DNA of 64,000 nucleotides from Shewanella sp. NFH-SH190041 (GCF_024363255.1 NZ_AP026070.1:3162001-3226000), one strand, 5' to 3'; positions 17,116 to 26,341 are shown, counted from the stretch's first letter. A program made the numbers and translations. Notes: a model not told the origin generated them from the sequence alone.

Positions 17116-18183
17116 CTAGCTCCGTTTAAAATCAATCCTGATTCGGGACTTTGCCGCTACCGGCTTGCCCTGTTCAAATTTCGGCGCATAACGCCATTTT
17201 TCCATCATGGTCAACGTACTGCGCTCAAAGCTGCTGCCACCTGATGAATTGAGCACCACAGGCTGAGTGACAAATCCTTGAGGATCAATCACAAACTCAA
17301 GCTCAACCCAACCTTCTTTTCCCGCTCGCAAGGCACTGGCCGGATATTCCGGCGTAATACGGTAGATAGGCGTCTGCTCCACATCATCCTGCCACGGCGT
17401 CATCTGCCCAATCGCCTGACAATGCTTTGAAGCCTGCTGCCGCAGCCCCTGATGCTCATAGGCTCTGACTAGATAAGCGCGGGCAGATAAGGCTACAGGG
17501 TGGGAGTAATCCAACACATCAAACTGATGGGTCACGCTTTCCAACAATTCTGCCGCTTGACGATAATCTTTGTTCGCCAACTTGAATTTCGCCAATCTAA
17601 AGGCTGCCAAATTACGCTCTAACGCATTTTCAGGGGTATGTTGCAGATATAATTGATAAGCCTGATGCGCATAACGGCTCGCTTTATGACTGTGCCCCGC
17701 CAATGCCTGTGCGCCGACATCATAAACCGAAGCCAGCAGCAAGGGATCATCCAGCCCTTTTGCTATTGCCAACATCTTGCTGATATAAGTTTTTACTCGA
17801 CGTGGGTCATCATGGTGCAGTGCCAATTGAGTAAGAGGATCAAGTAATTGCTTGGCACTTTGCCCATATTCGGTTTGATAACGCTCCAACGCTTGTTGAT
17901 ATAACGTGATACCTTGTTTGGCTTGCTCATCCCCCGGATGACTCTGCTCCAACAACGCCTTAGCATAATTCATCGCTAAGTTAGTGGTATTAATATGCTG
18001 ATGACCAAACTGCTGCTGCCCTAAATGGTATGCCTGAGCCGCTAAGGTGAGGCTGTGAGCCTTATCCCCCTGTGACAGAGATGCCTGATAGTCTCGATAT
18101 GTTTGCGTAAAATCCGTCGCGGCCTGAGATGGCAAAACCAATACTGAGCCCAACAGTGTTGCAGCGATAATTCGTGTATGCAT
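17116..18183 (-). CDS. TPR protein with C-terminal TonB domain
   Basis: This protein has 355 residues, with a signal peptide (cleavage after PSQAA), a helical region of about 200 residues with TPR-like repeats (for example LAAQAYHLGQQQFG and AYQLYLQHTPENALERN), and a C-terminal TonB-type domain from about 265 (YPASALRAGKEGWVELEFVIDPQGFV, then MEKWRYAPKF). The signal sequence replaces the usual membrane anchor and proline-rich linker of TonB, so it probably does not transduce energy in the classic way. AAGGAT precedes the start. The gene stands alone after the luxR-type gene. Proteins of this plan are common in Shewanella and related genera; the role is unknown. Confidence 0.8.
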   Translation of the reverse strand: MHTRIIAATLLGSVLVLPSQAATDFTQTYRDYQASLSQGDKAHSLTLAAQAYHLGQQQFGHQHINTTNLAMNYAKALLEQSHPGDEQAKQGITLYQQALERYQTEYGQSAKQLLDPLTQLALHHDDPRRVKTYISKMLAIAKGLDDPLLLASVYDVGAQALAGHSHKASRYAHQAYQLYLQHTPENALERNLAAFRLAKFKLANKDYRQAAELLESVTHQFDVLDYSHPVALSARAYLVRAYEHQGLRQQASKHCQAIGQMTPWQDDVEQTPIYRITPEYPASALRAGKEGWVELEFVIDPQGFVTQPVVLNSSGGSSFERSTLTMMEKWRYAPKFEQGKPVAAKSRIRIDFKRS

Positions 18184-18343
18184 GTGATATCCTTAAATTC
18201 TGCCGGCCAATATCCGCTGGCCGCTACATCAAATCATTGTTGCTGACTTGGTTGATATCCCACCCAAGTCAAATGCGAACAAAAAACATACTGCACCAAT
18301 AACAAAGATCAAACAATAGTCCATAACGACGTACCACTTAACG

Positions 18344-19732
18344 TCACGCTGGCTGATAAGGATTTAGTCCATTGTGCTGCCGATCAATTCGCCTCAGAGC
18401 CAATCCCATCCACAGGGCTAATATTGTTGAACTGACTGACAATGCCAGCCAAACACCCGTGGTACCCAGCCAATACCCGAGTAGCCATAGCATTAACATA
18501 ATCACCACCAATTTAGTGCCCGTCAGCACTGAGGCTTCATAGCTGCGGTTTACCGCCTGACAAAAGCTGGCCCCCACCAAAAGCAACCCACCCATGGGTA
18601 ATCCCCAGAAATACAGCAACATGCCAGTCTCCGCCACAGGTGTTAGCGTGGCATTATCCCCAGCAAACAGATACACCAGCCAATCTGGGCGGCTGTAGAT
18701 GAATGCCATTCCTAACACAGCGATCACCAAGGTAGCGCCAAAGCCGATGCGCCTAGCCTGCAAGACTCTGTCATAACGCCCCGCGCCGGCATTAAAGCTC
18801 AAAATGGGTTGCACACCGAAGGCTATGCCTTCAAAAATCAGATAAAACAAGGCTTCTGAATAGCTGACCACACTGTAAGCGGCGACATAAATCGCGCCAC
18901 CAACCCAGAGAAAAGCCATATTGTGCATCGTCAACACTAAAGAAAGGTACAAATTCATCAGCAAACTGGGCAGCCCTACCCGGCAAATATTGCTGCAGTG
19001 AGCCCAGCGCAGTTGCATCTGTTGCCAATTGATCCCCAACTGGGTTTTGTTGGTGAAAAAGTGCTGCAGACAGAGCAGTCCCGTCACCGCCTGAGAGAGC
19101 ATGGTTGCCACGGCCGCTCCCGCCAAACCATAAGGCCACACCACAATAAACAGCCAATCAAGAATAATATTCAGCACGCCGCCAAGGATCAGTACCCAAG
19201 TCACAAATCCCGGCCGACCGTCGTTACGCAATAAGGCGGTAAATGCGATGGAAATAATCGGGAAAATCCCCAAAGCAAAGTACCAGAATAGATAACGCTC
19301 CGCGCTATTGAGTACCGCCCCTTCGGCCCCCAGTGCCGCTAAAATTGGCCGCCCTAAACTGGTTCCTACCAAGGCGAAAAATGCCCCGGTCAGCAAGCAA
19401 AGGGTAAAGGCATTTCCCAGCAACTGCCGAGCTTGCTCCACCCGCCCTTCCCCTTGGCGGATAGACACCAAAGCCGCAGCCCCCATGCCAATCATAGCCC
19501 CCACGGCATACAGCACAGCACCCACAGGATAGGCCAACATCATGCCAGCCAACCCCTGCTCCCCTAGGTAGTGGCCGACAAACATGCCATCAATGGCAAC
19601 ATAAATCCCCGTCACCAACATAGACATCACGGTTGGCAAACCATAACGCCAGCACAATCTGGCAACAGATTCAGTCAGTAGCGGATGATCCCGAACCGGC
19701 ACATCGGTTAGGGCAGGAGAAGCACAGGACAT
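18344..19732 (-). CDS. MATE-family multidrug/Na+ efflux transporter
   Basis: MATE proteins export cationic compounds in exchange for Na+ or H+. I chose the start at 19732 (MSCASPALTDVPVRD), giving 462 residues, the family's usual length; the open frame extends 23 codons further without support. About twelve hydrophobic segments are visible, and the sequence LPTVMSMLVTGIYVAIDGMFVGHYLGEQGLAG in the first two helices and its counterpart LPSLLMNLYLSLVLTMHNMAFLWVGG in the second half show the internal repeat of the family. There is no adjacent regulator. Substrate is unknown. Confidence 0.88.
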   Translation of the reverse strand: MSCASPALTDVPVRDHPLLTESVARLCWRYGLPTVMSMLVTGIYVAIDGMFVGHYLGEQGLAGMMLAYPVGAVLYAVGAMIGMGAAALVSIRQGEGRVEQARQLLGNAFTLCLLTGAFFALVGTSLGRPILAALGAEGAVLNSAERYLFWYFALGIFPIISIAFTALLRNDGRPGFVTWVLILGGVLNIILDWLFIVVWPYGLAGAAVATMLSQAVTGLLCLQHFFTNKTQLGINWQQMQLRWAHCSNICRVGLPSLLMNLYLSLVLTMHNMAFLWVGGAIYVAAYSVVSYSEALFYLIFEGIAFGVQPILSFNAGAGRYDRVLQARRIGFGATLVIAVLGMAFIYSRPDWLVYLFAGDNATLTPVAETGMLLYFWGLPMGGLLLVGASFCQAVNRSYEASVLTGTKLVVIMLMLWLLGYWLGTTGVWLALSVSSTILALWMGLALRRIDRQHNGLNPYQPA

Positions 19733-19801
19733 GTAAACTCGCAGTCGACGCAGGCAAAAGTGCTGCCGAGTGTAACCGCACCACGCCCACTTTGGCCGCA
19801 T

Positions 19802-20289
19802 TTTTTAGTATCAAACTGTGTCCCTGATTGCCGCATAATGTATTGGAAGCAACATTTAGCTAAACAGCAGGCGTACTTAAAATCGGCGTAATGAATGCAA
19901 CTATATATTTATGCAAAGACGCACAGCCAAATGTTATTTGATGGCAATAACAGTATTGCCGAGAAAACTCGGCGGCATACGCTGAAACGTTTAAGAGCAA
20001 GCTTACTCTTTCATCGTCTTAATGATGGTGTTTATCAATAAGAATTGACGCCTATAAGGCTTGGTATTGAGTTACACAGTTCACTCAACAGATATTGACA
20101 AAACAAAAATAGGTCAGCTGAATGTATAGCCATATATCTAGAAAATTTTATAAACACAACACCTCAATATAATGAGAGCATAATAATTATATGAAAGTAA
20201 TCACACTAATAATGATACCACCAATAATAACATCATAGTTTTATTTACATAATCTAATTATCAAGGCGTAAAATAATCAATAAAAAATT
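19802..20289. other. AT-rich intergenic region left of the insertion sequence
   Basis: No recognised gene is present in these 490 bases. A 48-codon open frame at 19895-20041 is described separately. The composition turns AT-rich here and stays so until about 24.1 kb, marking the start of an accessory patch. Confidence 0.6.
19895..20041 (+). CDS. possible small ORF of 48 codons
   Basis: An ATG-started frame of 48 codons encodes a basic peptide (MQLYIYAKTHSQ at the start, KTRRHTLKRLRASLLFHRL in the middle). No good ribosome-binding site precedes it. It could be a small gene or the remains of a longer one. I do not recognise it. Confidence 0.2.
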   Translation: MQLYIYAKTHSQMLFDGNNSIAEKTRRHTLKRLRASLLFHRLNDGVYQ

Positions 20290-21267
20290 TACATGCCTAT
20301 GCACTTTGCTCAGCATGAGTTCATAGGTGAATGAAAAATAGCTATATTTAACAGCCGCATAGGAATTTGTTTTTCTATTCTTCTGCGATTAAAACGATAA
20401 ATGAACTCATTGAGGTATTCCTGTACATATTTTTTGGATATTCCGTGGAATGTGCCCTGAATAAATGTTTTCAGGTTGCTAATGGCGATATGTACCCACG
20501 GGAGCCACTCATCAACCAATTCTTTCGGCGTCACTCTGGCTTCGTGATGCTGGGTTTTATCAATGATAGTCAATGCACGTAGCCCATCTGAGCGAACATA
20601 TTGATTGGGGAGAATATGCGCTTGCACAAATTGCTCGACACTTTGGTGGCTGATACGGTTAACAGCCTGCATGGCAATATAGCCGGCTCGTTCACCTTGG
20701 GTTTCAACGGCCACAATTATCGGTGTTTTCCCTGCCGCGCCTCGACCACGTTTACCTTTTTGTTTGCCGCCAACCAAGCAATCATCCAATTCTATGTTGC
20801 CAGATAACCAATACAGTCTGTCTCTGTGCCCCATTGCGATACGCAATTTTTTCAGTATCAACCTTGCCGTTCGCCAGTTAACTTCAATGAGCTTTTTGAG
20901 CCGTAATGCTGATATTCCGCCTTTGTCTGACCCTATAAAATAAATGGCCGTAAACCATTTAGACAGCGGGATATGCGTGCCGTGAAACAGCGTGTCAGAT
21001 GTCACGGATGTTTGCTTATGGCACTGACAGCATTCATAAAGCTCACGGGTATGGATTTGATAGGCTTGACGATGACCACATTTAGGGCAGATAAATCCAT
21101 CCGGCCATCGCTGCATTTTCAGGTAATCAAGACAGGCATTTTCTGAATGAAATTGACGTTGCCAATCTATAAAGCTCATTTCTGACATGTTCATCATAAA
21201 ACCCTCCACAAGAAGCGATTTATGGTTCTATATTACGCCCAAACTGACCGAGGTGCATAGGCATGTA
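20290..21267 (-). mobile_element. IS1595-family insertion sequence
   Basis: The element of about 978 bp is bounded by inverted repeats that begin ACATGCCTATGCAC at both ends (20291 onward; 21267 backward) and continue imperfectly for about ten more bases. A copy of the 8-base AT sequence AAAAATTT or AAAAAATT flanks each end (one-base ambiguity), fitting the 8-bp target duplications of IS1595 elements. It carries one transposase gene on the minus strand whose stop codon lies within the left terminal repeat. The element appears intact. Confidence 0.88.
20310..21197 (-). CDS. IS1595-family transposase
   Basis: This 295-residue transposase starts at 21197, with GGAGGG five bases upstream; a GTG four codons earlier is an alternative. 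It has an N-terminal zinc-binding module (CPKC at about 37-40 and CCQC at about 57-60) and the IS1595 catalytic domain with the Asp of ELDDC, the Asp of VRSDG, and an Asn/His region HIAISNLKTFIQGTFHG, the variant DDNK/H-type triad of the family. No frameshift or internal stop is seen, so it may be active. Confidence 0.9.
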   Translation of the reverse strand: MMNMSEMSFIDWQRQFHSENACLDYLKMQRWPDGFICPKCGHRQAYQIHTRELYECCQCHKQTSVTSDTLFHGTHIPLSKWFTAIYFIGSDKGGISALRLKKLIEVNWRTARLILKKLRIAMGHRDRLYWLSGNIELDDCLVGGKQKGKRGRGAAGKTPIIVAVETQGERAGYIAMQAVNRISHQSVEQFVQAHILPNQYVRSDGLRALTIIDKTQHHEARVTPKELVDEWLPWVHIAISNLKTFIQGTFHGISKKYVQEYLNEFIYRFNRRRIEKQIPMRLLNIAIFHSPMNSC

Positions 21268-21598
21268 AAAAATTTATTACAATATTGCTTAAGAGAGATA
21301 ATAACCCCGATGCACATAGGTTATATCAATTATAACCAGATCCTGAAGATTCATTAGCATTGCAGAAACTAGTAATATCCATTTCCGAAAATGGCGGTAA
21401 AGCCTTTGAGGCTATTATCTCAGAATTTAGAGCATTCGATTTAATCACAGATATCTCTTTATCTATCATTTATAATAAGTGTAAAATACAAACAATTTAA
21501 TTCAGTATGGTAGGAAGGGAGCTGAAGATAAATCAATGAAAGAATAATGTGTGTATTTAATATTAAAAAAACTTTTATATGGAACTATGTAAATTAAC
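21268..21598. other. AT-rich region between insertion sequence and first tandem paralogue
   Basis: Apart from the possible gene remnant at 21336-21500, only an AT-rich leader is seen. The last 60 bases resemble the region before the second paralogue (TGTGTAT...TTAA...GTAAATTA), so the duplicated unit includes the promoter. Confidence 0.5.
21336..21500 (+). pseudogene. possible 3' remnant of a gene disrupted by the insertion sequence
   Basis: After a stop, a frame of 54 codons runs to a TAA with protein-like composition (LALQKLVISISENGGKAF, then EAIISEFRAFDLITD) but no ATG. It begins 69 bases to the right of the insertion sequence. It may be the tail of a gene whose front was lost. No matching front was found to the left. 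I do not recognise the family. Confidence 0.3.
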
Positions 21599-22513
21599 AT
21601 GAATAGAATTCTAACAATATTTTTAATTTTAATCTCGTTTAAATCTGTGGCATTCGGGGAATATAGCGGTAATCATACATATCATTTAGATATAATGAAA
21701 AATGGTAAAACATTCACATTAAATAGTGAAGATGAAACACTAAAGATATTTAATGATAAAAATCATCTTATTTTAAATTCAAGAAATTTCATTATCGATG
21801 GCTATTCATTTTTTTCTGAAATAAAGAAACTTCCAGGAAACCATAAAGGCTTTAAAATTATTAATGTTGGCGATCGCTTTTCTAGTGACATAACATACAC
21901 GATTAAGTATTATAATAACTCATTTTTTGTTACAAATGTAAAGGAGCTAGCCTTCGTCAGGAGAGATGGCAGCCTCTTGTTTTCTAATAAAATAACGTGT
22001 AATCGAAATGTTAGTTACGACCTTAACAAAGAACCATATCCCACAATTCGTACAATTATATTTGACTATGATTATGATGATCATCGTAAATTCTGTAAAA
22101 CAGAGGTTGTTCCTGTCTTCTCATTAAAACTTTTAGAGAAATATTTTAAAGAAAAACAGCTATTTGGATTAACTATGGCTGATACTATACGCTTAATAAA
22201 AGAAACACCTGTAACAAATAAAAATATAGTTACATATAACAATATCGCTTATTATGTTTATAGTGCAGGTGTAGATAATGATGAATATTTAAAAGAAAAT
22301 ACTAAAGTAGCAATATATATTTTAGAACATGTGATAAAAAAATCACCTAATCGAAGTGTTGCATACCTTAATATTGCTGATGCCTTTTTATCAGAAAAAA
22401 ATTATAGTAAAGCAACAGAGATGTATAAAAAATATATATCCATATTAAAGGCGAAAGGCAAGGAAGATAAAATACCCAAAAGAGTTAAAGATTTTTTGCT
22501 TAATCATAAATAA
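21599..22513 (+). CDS. Exported TPR-containing protein of unknown function, copy 1
   Basis: I do not recognise this family. The 304-residue protein starts with a signal peptide (MNRILTIFLILISFKSVAFG). Residues 20-200 look beta-rich, with NGKTFTL, GYSFFSEIKKLPGNHKGFK and two cysteines (TCNRN and KFCKTE) that may pair in the periplasm. Residues 215-300 are helical and resemble a single or double TPR unit (SVAYLNIADAFLSEKNYSKATEMYKKY). The gene is very AT-rich compared with its surroundings, which suggests recent acquisition. It is the first of two tandem paralogues 1,460 bases apart and lies beside an insertion sequence. No ribosome-binding site stands out. Confidence 0.75.
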   Translation: MNRILTIFLILISFKSVAFGEYSGNHTYHLDIMKNGKTFTLNSEDETLKIFNDKNHLILNSRNFIIDGYSFFSEIKKLPGNHKGFKIINVGDRFSSDITYTIKYYNNSFFVTNVKELAFVRRDGSLLFSNKITCNRNVSYDLNKEPYPTIRTIIFDYDYDDHRKFCKTEVVPVFSLKLLEKYFKEKQLFGLTMADTIRLIKETPVTNKNIVTYNNIAYYVYSAGVDNDEYLKENTKVAIYILEHVIKKSPNRSVAYLNIADAFLSEKNYSKATEMYKKYISILKAKGKEDKIPKRVKDFLLNHK

Positions 22514-23058
22514 GCTTTATAGTAACGCAAAAAATAATTAGACATGACAATTTAACCTACTTTCTTGTTTATTTCATCTGATAAAGAGTAAATATTGTAG
22601 ATATCATAATATAAACCAGAATCAAACTTACAGATAAATATCTGTCTATACTTATTGCGACCAATCCAATATTTACAGGTAACAAATTTTGAAAAATCTA
22701 TTTTCAGTAGCGAATGATACCTAGAGAAAAAGTATGATTTTGGCATCGATAGATTAACATTATTCAACGATATAATAAGTCTTGATATACGGATCAGTTA
22801 GTATATTAAAGCTTCGTTACACTTAAAAACATGAATACTTAGAAAGGAACTTTATGTGCTGATGTTTAATTATATATCATAGAATAATTGTAATTATGAC
22901 GGCGACTACAACCATAATGTAAATGATTAATACGTTAAGGAAACACACTTAATAATAGGACTGCACAATAGTATTCAAATTTAGAATATATGGTTATGGT
23001 AAGAGACAAATCAAACAACAATGTGTATATTAAAAATTATTTTTCTGTGTAAATTATT
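22514..23058. other. AT-rich spacer between the tandem paralogues
   Basis: The first 40 bases after copy 1 (GTAACGCAAAAAATAATTAG) recur after copy 2, and the last 50 bases recur before copy 1, so the spacer contains the junction of a tandem duplication. A minus-strand frame at 22552-22767 depends on a TTG start and is not accepted as a gene. Confidence 0.6.
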
Positions 23059-23958
23059 ATGAATAAAATTCTAACAATATTTTTAATTTTAATCTCATTT
23101 AAATCTATCGCATTCGATGAGTATAGCGGTATTCATACATATCATTTAGACATAATGAAAAATGGTAAAATTTTCACCTTAACTGAAGATAGTGGAGAAG
23201 GAACATTAAAAATATTAGATGATAAAAATGATCTTGTTTTAAATTCAAGCAATTTAATTATCGATGGGTATTCATTTTTTTATAAAATAAAGAATCTTCC
23301 AGGAAACCATAAAGGCTTTAAATTTATTAATAGAGGTAGTAGCTTTGATGGTGAAATGGTATATACCGTCGAATATTATAACAAATCATTTTTTATTACA
23401 AACGTAGAGGAAAGCGCTAACATTAGGAGAGATCCTAGTTACCAGTTTTCCTATGAAATAACGTGCAATAGAAAGGTTAGTTACAACCTTAATAAAAATC
23501 CATCACCAGAAATTCCATTTGTTATATTTGACTATAACAATAATAATTATGATAAATTCTGTAAAAAAAAGATTTATCCAATCTTTCCATTAAAAGATTT
23601 AGAAGAATATTTAAAAGAAAAAATAATGTTTGAAATCATTATGGATGATGCTATACATCTAGTAAAAGAAATACCTATAACAAATAAAAATATAGCTACA
23701 TATAACAACATCGCTTATTATGTTTATATTAATGATCATTCAAATGCTAAAGTAGCAATATATATTTTAGAACATGTGATAAAAAAATCACCTAATAGAA
23801 GTGTTGCATACCTTAATATTGCTGACGCCTTTTTATCAGAAAAAAATTATAGTAAAGCAACAGAGATGTATAAAAAATATGTATCCATATTAAAGGCGAA
23901 AGGCAAGGAAGATAAAATCCCAAAACGAGTTAACGCTTTTTTGCTTCACCATAAATAA
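23059..23958 (+). CDS. Exported TPR-containing protein of unknown function, copy 2
   Basis: This 299-residue paralogue of the preceding gene has the same signal peptide (MNKILTIFLILISFKSIAFD), the same two cysteines (TCNRK and KFCKKK) and the same C-terminal TPR-like segment. The signal region and the last 75 residues are almost identical between copies, with only a few changes, whereas residues 85-215 differ at close to half of positions. The linker before the TPR part is shorter here (YVYINDHSNAKVAI). This pattern suggests duplication followed by diversification of the middle or gene conversion of the ends. A hairpin terminator follows at 24078. Function unknown. Confidence 0.75.
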   Translation: MNKILTIFLILISFKSIAFDEYSGIHTYHLDIMKNGKIFTLTEDSGEGTLKILDDKNDLVLNSSNLIIDGYSFFYKIKNLPGNHKGFKFINRGSSFDGEMVYTVEYYNKSFFITNVEESANIRRDPSYQFSYEITCNRKVSYNLNKNPSPEIPFVIFDYNNNNYDKFCKKKIYPIFPLKDLEEYLKEKIMFEIIMDDAIHLVKEIPITNKNIATYNNIAYYVYINDHSNAKVAIYILEHVIKKSPNRSVAYLNIADAFLSEKNYSKATEMYKKYVSILKAKGKEDKIPKRVNAFLLHHK

Positions 23959-24077
23959 ACTTATGGTAACGCAAAAAATAATTAGGCATGACAACTCAAG
24001 CTATTTTTTGCTTATTTTTTCTTCCGAAAAAAATATTGTAAATGTGATAACAAAATTTTCAATCCGTATTTGTAAAT

Positions 24078-24122
24078 AAAGCGCCCGTTAGCAACAACTA
24101 CCACTGTCAACGGACGCTTTAT
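24078..24122. terminator. hairpin between tandem paralogue 2 and DEAD-box helicase
   Basis: AAAGCG-C-CCGTT pairs with AACGG-A-CGCTTT, with one mismatch and a loop of about 20 bases. It lies between convergent genes and could serve both strands. Confidence 0.6.
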
Positions 24123-24260
24123 TACAAGTCAGGAATATCACAGTGATAAAAAGCGTACTATGTGCATATATTATGTTAATCAGGTTATAGAATCACACTG
24201 GGTTGAACACCTGATGATTTAAACGCCTTTTACTCCAACGCCTGTGAATTTAACGCCAAT

Positions 24261-25583
24261 TTATTTAGTCGCTTTTCGCTCGCTACTGCGTCGTTGCGGT
24301 TGACCGCTGCGGGACTTAGCCGGGCGGCCAGCATCACGGGAACGGCGCTGTTCAGTGCCTTTATCCCGATTATGTGGCCGCTTAGCGCGGTTATCACGAT
24401 TGCTGCGGCGTGATGCATTGCTATCGGATTTATGTTGTTCATAGCGGGCGGGTAACGGAGCACCGGGTTCATAGCCAGGGGCCACAGCCACCGGAATCGT
24501 TTGCTGCTGCAAAGCTTCAATCTCTTTTAATGCCAATCGCTCCGATGGGCTGAGTAAGGATAATGCCTCACCACTGTGTCCGGCCCGACCGGTGCGGCCA
24601 ATCCGGTGAATATAATCTTCTGCCTGCTGCGGCAAATCAAAGTTCACCACTAACGGCAGTGCGGTAATATCCAGCCCCCGCGCAGCGACATCGGTTGCGA
24701 CGAGCGCACGGATGGCGCCGGATTTAAAATCCTCCAACGCTTTAGCACGGCGGGCTTGGGTTTTATCACCATGGAAGACTGCGCAGCGCACTCCATCCAA
24801 TGTCAGTTCATCAAAGACCTGCTCTGCCAGCATCTTACTACCAGCAAACACCAGCACCTGTGACAAATTCTGCCGACCAATCATTTCCGCTAAATATTCA
24901 GATTTACGCCGCGGATCTAACAGCACGCCATGCTGACGGATAGTGCCGCTTTGGCGATCACTGGCGACATTGATCTGAATCGGCGCCGTCATCAAGCCAG
25001 ATGCCAATTGGCGCACCGCTGGGGTAAAGGTGGCAGAAAACAATGCGGTGCGATGTGCCAAGGGTAATAAACGTTTAACTCGCTGAATATCTTTGACAAA
25101 GCCCATATCCAACATGCGGTCAGCCTCATCCACCACCAATTGACTGATCTGCTCCAAACTGAGCCAACCCTGACCAATAAGATCAAACAGTCGCCCCGGC
25201 GTTGCGACCAAAATATCAATACCGGCAGCAATCGCTTTGCGTTGCACGGCAATATTTGCGCCACCAAACACAGCCAGTGCCCGAAGACCTGAGTCACCGG
25301 CGCAGGTAGTAAAACAATCACATACCTGAATGGCCAGTTCCCGGGTCGGCGTCAACACCAGTACGGTGGGAGAGCTAACGGCTGAGGGGTTCTCTATAGC
25401 TAGTAAACCGGCCAGTATCGGCAAGGCAAACGCGGCGGTTTTACCCGTTCCCGTTGGGGCGCAGGCCATCACATCCTGCCCCCGCAGCAGGGCGGGAATC
25501 GCCTGTTGCTGAACATCGGTCGGGGCGGTAAAGCCGGCGTTGGCGATAAGAGTGGCGGGCAAGCCAAGGGAAGAAAAAGACAT
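24261..25583 (-). CDS. ATP-dependent DEAD-box RNA helicase, RhlE-like
   Basis: DEAD-box proteins unwind RNA in ribosome assembly and RNA decay. This one has 440 residues. The Q motif (FTAPTDVQQQAIP) is followed by Walker A APTGTGKT (about 40-47), PTREL, the DEAD box VVDEADRMLDMGF (about 149), SAT (about 182), and in the second domain VATDVAARGLDI and HRIGRTGRAGH. The C-terminal 70 residues are rich in Arg, Ser and Lys, an RNA-binding tail. The RhlE assignment is from overall pattern; SrmB or DbpA look less likely. It is a single gene marking the return to normal base composition after the AT-rich patch. Confidence 0.9.
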   Translation of the reverse strand: MSFSSLGLPATLIANAGFTAPTDVQQQAIPALLRGQDVMACAPTGTGKTAAFALPILAGLLAIENPSAVSSPTVLVLTPTRELAIQVCDCFTTCAGDSGLRALAVFGGANIAVQRKAIAAGIDILVATPGRLFDLIGQGWLSLEQISQLVVDEADRMLDMGFVKDIQRVKRLLPLAHRTALFSATFTPAVRQLASGLMTAPIQINVASDRQSGTIRQHGVLLDPRRKSEYLAEMIGRQNLSQVLVFAGSKMLAEQVFDELTLDGVRCAVFHGDKTQARRAKALEDFKSGAIRALVATDVAARGLDITALPLVVNFDLPQQAEDYIHRIGRTGRAGHSGEALSLLSPSERLALKEIEALQQQTIPVAVAPGYEPGAPLPARYEQHKSDSNASRRSNRDNRAKRPHNRDKGTEQRRSRDAGRPAKSRSGQPQRRSSERKATK

Positions 25584-25820
25584 AATGCTACCGATACTGA
25601 TTTTGGGAACCGGAGTGTAACAAAAGCCGCCGCCGGACTCAGCAGTTTATCGCGCCATCAATGATTTTATGCCGCCTGATGGGGAACCAATGCTGTTCGT
25701 TCATTTGTTCGTCCATTGGGGTCTGACTCGAGACAGTTATCCGTAATGGGGTGAGATCGCTTAGGTTAATCATCTAGCCTTGCGCCCATCTCTTTGAAGA
25801 TGAGCTCATTGAATCCTGAG

Positions 25821-25862
25821 CTTTGAGTACAGGGCTTTAAGTACGGGGCGTTAAGTGCAAGG
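25821..25862. repeat. three degenerate copies of a 14-bp tandem repeat
   Basis: CTTTGAGTACAGGG, CTTTAAGTACGGGG and CGTTAAGTGCAAGG lie end to end. The copies differ at 2-5 positions. Confidence 0.6.
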
Positions 25863-26341
25863 CTGTGGCTATGGTGTTTTGAGCATGATGCTTTGAACAT
25901 TATGCTGCTATAGCATTATGTAGGATACAAATTGTTAAGCGATTACTCACGCATGAAATACACAGTTCTCAAACTATCTTAAGATAAGCTGTGTGCCAGG
26001 CGAGAACGGTGAGTATCACATGCTCACTATACCGTTCGGTTCCGTTATCCCATATTGCTAGCCATTTTCACACGCCGCCTTATCCAGCAGGGCTAAACGC
26101 TTGCGATACGAGTGCAAAACTGGAGCAATAGAGCCAGAGTCAGATAGCGCCACGCTCACCCATTTAAAGTCAGTCCATTTAAAGTCAGCCGCCCCAATTA
26201 ATTCCCTGCTAATTGCCTGCTAACTCACACACAAACTCACATGCTAGACGCTGGTTATGACTCATCGCCAAACATCATGTTGCAAAGATATCGTGACAGA
26301 TACAACAAGGTTACACACTTGTATCAATCTCTGGTCAATGT

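Noticed and set aside
22552..22767. 71-codon minus-strand frame between the tandem paralogues
   Set aside because: Depends on a TTG start, has no ribosome-binding site and lies in AT-rich spacer; kept only as a remote possibility.
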